A stretch of 25,315 nt of DNA from positions 1-25,315 of the IMG/VR virus record IMGVR_UViG_3300042398_000264. One strand, given 5' to 3'. Below, one piece after another: positions 20,782 through 25,315 of this stretch (position 1 is the stretch's first letter; the number at the start of each line of letters is the position of its first letter). A program made the position numbers and the translations under genes. The notes under the pieces were generated by a model. That model searched no databases. It was not told where the DNA came from and saw nothing but the letters and a program-made list of their open reading frames with translations. Source of the stretch: a virus.

Positions 20782-22227
20782 ATGTTGACCAAAGTTTCAT
20801 ACTCAATGATAGATGGTGCGCCAATTAACGTCCTTGATTTTGGCGCAACTGGTGATGGGACTACAGATGATACTGTTGCTATTCAAGCCGCTTGGGCGTA
20901 TGCAATTTCTGTTGGCGGCGCTCGTATCCATGTTCCTGCTGGTACTTATTTAGTTACCTCTGCAATTAACATCACTGGTGCTGATAACGTAATATTTGAG
21001 GGCGATGGCGTAGATAACACTATCCTTACGTCAAACTCAACGACAGCCAATGTTTTTTATGATTCTGGTACTTCTGTATGGAGAACATTTAGAGATTTCT
21101 CGATTGCTTCTTCAGTAACACGAACCGCAGGAAGCTATTTTTATTTGACAGCAGAAAAACGTAGCTCATTTCAAAATTTAAAACTTACCGGACATTTTAA
21201 CGGGTTTAATTTTTTAGGATTTGAGCAGTGTTGGATGTATGCCGTATCAATAACTACGCCATCGGGGGCGGGCAGTTCTATTATTTTGGGGACACAAGGA
21301 ACAGCGGGTTCAGGTGCTAACATCATGTTGGATTCATTGTTTTTGCGAGGAAACAATGATATTACTCAAAATGCGCCTACCGGTCTATATGCGTTAAATA
21401 TCACCGACTGTGATGCAGTATTTGCCGTAAATTGTGACATTGGTGGGTTTGTTAACAATGATATGCTAATTGAACCAACGGTACGTTCAGCAAATCATCA
21501 TTTTACTCAATGTTTTTTTGACGCTACAAAAAGCTCAGACTGCGTAAAATTTGATGGCGTAGGAACTAAGCAACAAATTACCTTTAACGGGTGTTGGTTT
21601 TCATCAGCCGGAAAACTTACAAGCGGAAACGATGAAGCGTGTGGTGTTCGTGCGTTTAACGCAGGCACATACCAAGACATTATATTTTCTGGTTGCCGTT
21701 TTTATAATTCTTCAGGATCAGGTTTATTAGCAGAATCTACAAATTGCGATTTTACTCTTAGCGGTTGCAATTTTTATTTTAATAGTTCTGCTGCTGTTAC
21801 CAACCAATATGGTTTCTTTTGGGCCCCCGCTAGTGTTGGGTCAATAGGTCCAAATCTTACTGGCTGTCGCTCTGCTGGAAATGGTGGAGGCGGTTTTCGT
21901 TTTGACGCTAACGCTAGAAATTATTCGGTGGTAGGCTCTAACATCCAAGATGGGCTATCCAACGCAGGGTCGGGCGGCATTTTATCTAAGAACCCTGGCT
22001 ATAACCCAGTAACATCAACATTAAGCGTTACAGCTAGCCCATTTTCATACACCAACAATACTGGCGATACACAAACAGTTGTAATTGCTAGTGGCGCAGT
22101 TTCTGTTATTACTCTTAATGGCTTAGCTGTTGGTGCTGCAACAAATACTAGTGTTAGCGTTCCAAATGCAGGCACTATTGTCATAACTTATTCATCGCTC
22201 CCAACTGTTTTAGCTGTTGGAAATTAA
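20782..22227 (+). CDS. second tail spike, pectate-lyase-3 fold
   Basis: 481 residues. It begins MLTKVSYSMIDGAPINVLDF and goes straight into GATGDGTTDDTVAIQAA and ARIHVPAGTYLVTSAINITG, the start of a right-handed beta-helix, without the head-binding domain of the first spike. It may therefore attach to another spike or fibre in a branched complex. The gene looks more AT-rich than the coat gene, consistent with module exchange. Confidence 0.82.
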   Translation: MLTKVSYSMIDGAPINVLDFGATGDGTTDDTVAIQAAWAYAISVGGARIHVPAGTYLVTSAINITGADNVIFEGDGVDNTILTSNSTTANVFYDSGTSVWRTFRDFSIASSVTRTAGSYFYLTAEKRSSFQNLKLTGHFNGFNFLGFEQCWMYAVSITTPSGAGSSIILGTQGTAGSGANIMLDSLFLRGNNDITQNAPTGLYALNITDCDAVFAVNCDIGGFVNNDMLIEPTVRSANHHFTQCFFDATKSSDCVKFDGVGTKQQITFNGCWFSSAGKLTSGNDEACGVRAFNAGTYQDIIFSGCRFYNSSGSGLLAESTNCDFTLSGCNFYFNSSAAVTNQYGFFWAPASVGSIGPNLTGCRSAGNGGGGFRFDANARNYSVVGSNIQDGLSNAGSGGILSKNPGYNPVTSTLSVTASPFSYTNNTGDTQTVVIASGAVSVITLNGLAVGAATNTSVSVPNAGTIVITYSSLPTVLAVGN

Positions 22228-22243
22228 TTTAAAAGGATTTACC

Positions 22244-22579
22244 ATGACGACATACACTTGGAACGTATCACAAACTGATTATGAAACCGCTACTGGTTTT
22301 ATCATTACGGCCCATTTTCAATGTACAGCGGTTGATGGTGATTTTACAGCATTAACTTATTCAACGTCTTCATGGCCGAACGGCGTGTCAGTAACGCCAT
22401 ACGCCAACGTAACAATGGCAAAAGTCTTGGAATGGATTTGGGATAACGGTGTCGATAAAGATGCAATTGAAACATCTCTTGCAAAACAACTTGACGCACT
22501 TAAAAATCCCGTTACATCTACAGGAACGCCGTGGGTAGTAGCACCAGCACTAATACCAGCACAAAGTCGCATTCGTTAA
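22244..22579 (+). CDS. DUF7936-like small phage protein
   Basis: 111 residues from the ATG at 22244, with AAAAGGA 7 nt upstream; the earlier in-frame start at 22217 lies in the preceding gene. TTYTWNVSQTDYETATGFI, then ITAHFQCTAVDGDFTA and a C-terminal helix with DKDAIETSLAKQLDALK, resemble small proteins found next to phage tail fibre genes. Role unknown; chaperone or fibre adaptor are possibilities from position only. Confidence 0.65.
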   Translation: MTTYTWNVSQTDYETATGFIITAHFQCTAVDGDFTALTYSTSSWPNGVSVTPYANVTMAKVLEWIWDNGVDKDAIETSLAKQLDALKNPVTSTGTPWVVAPALIPAQSRIR

Positions 22580-22592
22580 ATTGTCTTTGTTA

Positions 22593-22622
22593 TTGCAGAA
22601 GTTAAGTAAAATACTGTATATT
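22593..22622 (+). promoter_or_regulatory. candidate promoter for scaffold and coat
   Basis: TTGCAG (22593-22598), 18-nt spacer, TATATT (22617-22622, 5 of 6 to TATAAT), in an 88-nt gap that follows a run of closely packed genes. It would give the abundant capsid proteins their own transcript. Confidence 0.5.
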
Positions 22623-22665
22623 CATACTGTATCGGTTCAGTAAACCGAGGTTTCTCAGGAAACGA
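22611..22665 (+). promoter_or_regulatory. direct repeat and two small hairpins in the scaffold leader
   Basis: ATACTGTAT occurs twice (22611-22619 and 22624-22632), overlapping the candidate -10. CGGTT (22633-22637) can pair with AACCG (22643-22647), and GTTTC (about 22650-22654) with GAAAC (about 22659-22663) around TCAG. The second hairpin includes the AGGAAA ribosome-binding site, so it could tune scaffold translation. An operator or translational control role is inferred. Confidence 0.4.
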
Positions 22666-22667
22666 AA

Positions 22668-23438
22668 ATGTCAGAAGAAGTAAGCCAAGCGGAAGTGCCC
22701 GCGCCGGAACTGGAAGCTACGGTAGCCCCAGTATCTGAAGTACAAACGCCGGAAGTAGACCAAGAACAGCAGCCAGCCAAGACCTTTAGTCAGGAAGAAC
22801 TGGACGCCGCCATTGGGAAAAGGCTCGCAAGAGAGCAACGTAAGTGGGAAAGAGAGCAGGCTCAAAGGGCGCAGCCCCCGATGCCAACATCTGCTCCCGT
22901 AGCGCCAGAACAGTTTGAATCGACCGATGCGTATGTAGATGCACTTGCAACGCAAAGAGCCGAGCAACTTTTGGCACAACGAGAGCAGAACAGGCAACGG
23001 ACTGAACTTTTAGAGTCGTATCACGACAGAGAGGAAAAGGCTAGAGAAAAGTACGACGACTTCGAGCAAGTCGCCTACAACCCTAATCTTCCAATCACTG
23101 ACGCGATGGCTCAGTCGATTCAAGCATCTGATATTGGTCCCGAAGTGGCTTACCACTTAGGCGCTAATCCGAAAGAAGCTGAACGCATTGCCCGTTTATC
23201 GCCACTTTTGCAGGCTAAGGAAATTGGTAAATTGGAAGCTAAATTAGCCTCTGATCCACCAGTTAAGAAAACCTCTAATGCGCCAACGCCCATTAGTCCG
23301 ATTACTGCCAGAAGCACGGGTACGCCCGCATACGATACGACTGACCCACGCTCTATCAAAACGATGAGCACCTCAGATTGGATCGAAGCCGACCGGCAGC
23401 GTCAGATTAAAAAGCAAGAAGCGCTACGCAACCGCTAA
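22668..23438 (+). CDS. capsid scaffolding protein
   Basis: 256 residues, highly charged and helical, directly before the coat gene. Acidic N terminus (MSEEVSQAEVPAPELEATVA), FSQEELDAAIGKRLAREQRK, a long Arg/Glu/Gln coiled-coil, KEAERIARLSPLLQAKEIGK, and a basic C terminus (ADRQRQIKKQEALRNR), as in P22-type scaffolds whose C-terminal basic helix-turn-helix binds coat. It guides procapsid assembly and is then released. Confidence 0.85.
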   Translation: MSEEVSQAEVPAPELEATVAPVSEVQTPEVDQEQQPAKTFSQEELDAAIGKRLAREQRKWEREQAQRAQPPMPTSAPVAPEQFESTDAYVDALATQRAEQLLAQREQNRQRTELLESYHDREEKAREKYDDFEQVAYNPNLPITDAMAQSIQASDIGPEVAYHLGANPKEAERIARLSPLLQAKEIGKLEAKLASDPPVKKTSNAPTPISPITARSTGTPAYDTTDPRSIKTMSTSDWIEADRQRQIKKQEALRNR

Positions 23439-23458
23439 CTTACTTTTAGGAAATCAAA

Positions 23459-24661
23459 ATGAGTAATTCACTCTTAACCATTGACATGATCACACGGAAG
23501 TCTCTTGAAATCCTTGAGAACAACCTTGTCATCACCCGTAACGTCAACCGCCAGTACGATGACTCCTTCGCTGTTGAAGGCGCCAAGATTGGTTCAACCC
23601 TCCGTATCCGCCTGCCCGATCGTGCGCTGGTGACTGACGGTGCCGCCCTGCAAGTTCAGGCCGACAACGAACAGTTCACAACGCTGACCGTGTCCAGCCA
23701 AAAGCATATCGGCGTGAACTTTACGTCTGCCGAACTTACAATGCAGTTGGATGACTTCGCAGAGCGTGTCTTAAAGCCTCGCGTCTCGCAGTTGGCATCT
23801 TCGGTTGACGCCGACGTTGCAACTTCGTACAAAGGCATTGCTAACTCCGTCGGCACACCAGGCACTACGCCTGCTACGTCGCTCGTTCTGTTGCAAGCCA
23901 ACCAGAAACTAAACGAGTTCGCCACACCTATGTCACCACGCTACGCAACAGTTAACCCTGCTGCAAACGCTGGCCTAGTTGAAGGCATGAAAGGTCTGTT
24001 TAACCCAACCGGCGCCATCAGCCGTCAGTTCAAGAACGGCATGATGGGTGAGGGCATTTTGGGTCTAGACGAGATCAATATGTCTCAGTCAATTAGCAAC
24101 CACACAAACGGCGACTGGGGTACTGCCATCACTGTGACATCAACTGTCGCAACTGAAGGTCAGTCAACTCTCGGTATCAGTTTCACTGGTTCGAGCAAGA
24201 CATGGAACGTCGGCGACGTGTTCACAATCGGCAGCGTTTTTGCTGTTAACCCACAGACCCGTCAATCGACCGGTAGCCTCCAACAGTTCACCGTGACTGC
24301 TGTGGCAACTGGTTCTTCGACAGCCACTCTGAGCATCAGCCCAGCGCTGTACACTGCTGGTAACGCATTGGCTACTGTCAATTCGTTCCCACAGGCATCT
24401 GCTGTTGTGACGATGTTGGGTTCAGCCAATACCGGTTACCCACAGAACTTGGTCTACCACAAAGATGCCATTAGCTTTGCTACGGCTGACTTGTTGTTGC
24501 CACAGGGCGTTGACATGGCTTCGCGCCAAGTCCACAACGGTATTTCGTTGCGTATCGTACGTCAGTACGACATCAACAACGACCGCCTCCCCTGCCGTAT
24601 TGACGTGCTGTATGGCTACGCTGCCATCCGTCCCGTCACTGCCGTCCGTCTCTGGGGCTAA
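23459..24661 (+). CDS. major coat protein (P22 gp5-like)
   Basis: 400 residues, slightly shorter than P22 gp5 (about 430). LTIDMITRKSLEILENNLVI, QYDDSFAVEGAKIGSTLRIR, TTLTVSSQKHIGVNFTSAEL, DDFAERVLKPRVSQLASSVD and PRYATVNPAANAGLVEGMKG match the P22 coat family (HK97 fold with an inserted domain, here roughly residues 215-320). AGGAAA precedes the ATG; a terminator-like hairpin follows. Codon use is visibly more GC-rich and even than in the spike genes, as for a highly expressed gene. Confidence 0.92.
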   Translation: MSNSLLTIDMITRKSLEILENNLVITRNVNRQYDDSFAVEGAKIGSTLRIRLPDRALVTDGAALQVQADNEQFTTLTVSSQKHIGVNFTSAELTMQLDDFAERVLKPRVSQLASSVDADVATSYKGIANSVGTPGTTPATSLVLLQANQKLNEFATPMSPRYATVNPAANAGLVEGMKGLFNPTGAISRQFKNGMMGEGILGLDEINMSQSISNHTNGDWGTAITVTSTVATEGQSTLGISFTGSSKTWNVGDVFTIGSVFAVNPQTRQSTGSLQQFTVTAVATGSSTATLSISPALYTAGNALATVNSFPQASAVVTMLGSANTGYPQNLVYHKDAISFATADLLLPQGVDMASRQVHNGISLRIVRQYDINNDRLPCRIDVLYGYAAIRPVTAVRLWG

Positions 24662-24664
24662 ATC

Positions 24665-24698
24665 AATGGGGGCTTTGGCCCCCATTCGTAACTTTTTT
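24665..24698 (+). terminator. hairpin and T-run after the coat gene
   Basis: AATGGGGGC (24665-24673) pairs perfectly with GCCCCCATT (24678-24686) around TTTG; six T follow at 24693-24698, slightly displaced from the stem. It is probably a partial terminator that lowers expression of downstream genes relative to coat. Confidence 0.65.
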
Positions 24699-24712
24699 CA
24701 AGGAAATTTATC

Positions 24713-25108
24713 ATGGCACTTTCTAATGGCACAGGCGGTTATCAGGTCGGCGCAGGCGCAACTGACGAAGCAATTATGTTCGTTCAAGGCGCGCCTCTTG
24801 CATTGACAGCAGCCGCAACCGCAACGGCTGCACAACTCCAAAATGGTCTGTTTACTTTTGACGGCACCGCTGGCAACCTAACATTGCCAACAGTCGCTTT
24901 GTTGGAAGCAGATATGTCCAGCGCACAAAAGGTCAATTCTGCATTTGACTTCTTTGTTATCAACACTGATGGTTCAGACTCAGTCACTTTGGCTGTTGGC
25001 ACTGGTTGGACAATCGTTGGTGCTGCTGCCGTAACTACTGCAACTTCAGCCCATTTCCGCGCGCGCAAGACCGGCGACGGATCGTGGACTGCATACCGCA
25101 TTAGCTAA
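24713..25108 (+). CDS. virion structural/decoration protein
   Basis: 131 residues starting MALSNGTGGYQVGAGATDEA. Beta-rich with NGLFTFDGTAGNLTLPTVAL and SAHFRARKTGDGSWTAYRIS. Its size and place just after the coat gene suggest a head decoration or accessory capsid protein; no specific family is certain. AAGGAAA precedes the ATG. Confidence 0.7.
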   Translation: MALSNGTGGYQVGAGATDEAIMFVQGAPLALTAAATATAAQLQNGLFTFDGTAGNLTLPTVALLEADMSSAQKVNSAFDFFVINTDGSDSVTLAVGTGWTIVGAAAVTTATSAHFRARKTGDGSWTAYRIS

Positions 25109-25117
25109 TGTAAAGGG

Positions 25118-25139
25118 GGCGCTTCGGCGCCTTCTTTTT
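25118..25139 (+). terminator. intrinsic terminator with UUCG loop
   Basis: GGCGC (25118-25122), TTCG tetraloop, GCGCC (25127-25131), then TTCTTTTT (25132-25139). A compact and stable terminator between two structural genes. Confidence 0.75.
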
Positions 25140-25154
25140 AACAAGGGAAAAATT

Positions 25155-25315
25155 ATGGCTAATACTAAACCTGTTGGCGTAGCTTTTGCTGATCCAGAAC
25201 TTGTTTCTGGCACTACAATCGCCGACGCTGTTATTACTGGTTCTTCAGTTGGCGGTACGTTTACTTCAACTGCAACAACTGGGCCTGTTGTGGCTAACGC
25301 TACTGCTGGTTTGTA
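25155..25315 (+). CDS. phage structural protein, cut by the window edge
   Basis: 53 codons are visible, starting MANTKPVGVAFADPELVSGT, then TIADAVITGSSVGGTF. Preceded by AAGGGAAA 6 nt before the ATG. Similar short Gly/Thr-rich proteins occur after phage coat genes. The reading frame is open to the right edge; the C terminus is missing. Confidence 0.7.
   Translation, partial: MANTKPVGVAFADPELVSGTTIADAVITGSSVGGTFTSTATTGPVVANATAGL

Noticed and set aside
1-25315. tRNA, rRNA, integrase, attachment sites, lysis genes
   Set aside because: I saw no cloverleaf-like sequence, recombinase signature, obvious att repeats, endolysin or spanin in this window; the hydrophobic small peptides alone are not enough to call a holin.

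Overview
The window is a contiguous piece of a tailed double-stranded DNA phage genome with podovirus-type (P22-like) head genes. It carries large and small terminase, a P22-type portal, a scaffold, a P22 gp5-like coat protein, pectate-lyase-fold tail spikes and an S74-type fibre. There are no cellular housekeeping genes, rRNA or tRNA, and no integrase or CI-type repressor was seen. Base composition is intermediate. The host cannot be read from the sequence; a Gram-negative, perhaps freshwater proteobacterial, host is only a guess from the style of the proteins.

Layout. (1) About 1-6.94 kb is one leftward operon for early DNA metabolism. In transcription order it holds a Sak4-like RecA-fold ATPase, a small protein of unknown function, a DUF669 protein, a PP-loop 'PAPS reductase' ATPase, a Cas4/RecB-like nuclease, a cytosine DNA methyltransferase, an SF2 helicase, a VRR-NUC nuclease, a ribbon-helix-helix protein and three small proteins. 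Almost all junctions overlap by a few bases or sit within 5 nt; the exception is the PP-loop gene, which is bordered on each side by a hairpin-bearing gap. (2) At about 6.94-7.05 kb is a divergent control region. A consensus-like leftward promoter faces a 57-residue Cro-like gene, which is coupled to a rightward primase-helicase. (3) 9.22-9.35 kb holds repeated and inverted copies of a 10-bp motif around a perfect hairpin, an origin-like element. (4) 9.37-11.68 kb is leftward again. It contains the small terminase and, behind a strong terminator, a chain of eight tiny or small genes joined mostly by ATGA overlaps, with a GP88-family protein in the middle. (5) 11.68-12.13 kb is non-coding and unusual: tandem decamers, an AT-rich tract, a sequence matching the bacterial ParB site parS, an array of 15-bp units and a G9 run. 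(6) 12.13 kb to the right edge is the rightward virion operon: TerL, a tiny protein, a GroES-like co-chaperonin, portal, a DUF5856 protein, structural proteins, three receptor-binding proteins, scaffold, coat, and further structural proteins, the last cut by the window edge.

The most unusual points are these. The methyltransferase gene appears to be dual-coding: a second long reading frame with its own Shine-Dalgarno runs through almost its whole length, and both frames are broken by the same G10 tract and both repaired by one extra G. A chromosomal-type parS site lies next to a 15-bp repeat array upstream of the terminase gene. The 10-bp GGTACGGTTT repeats lie between the primase-helicase and the small terminase. 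Several genes of 20-57 codons, some clearly of recognisable phage families, were found by hand.
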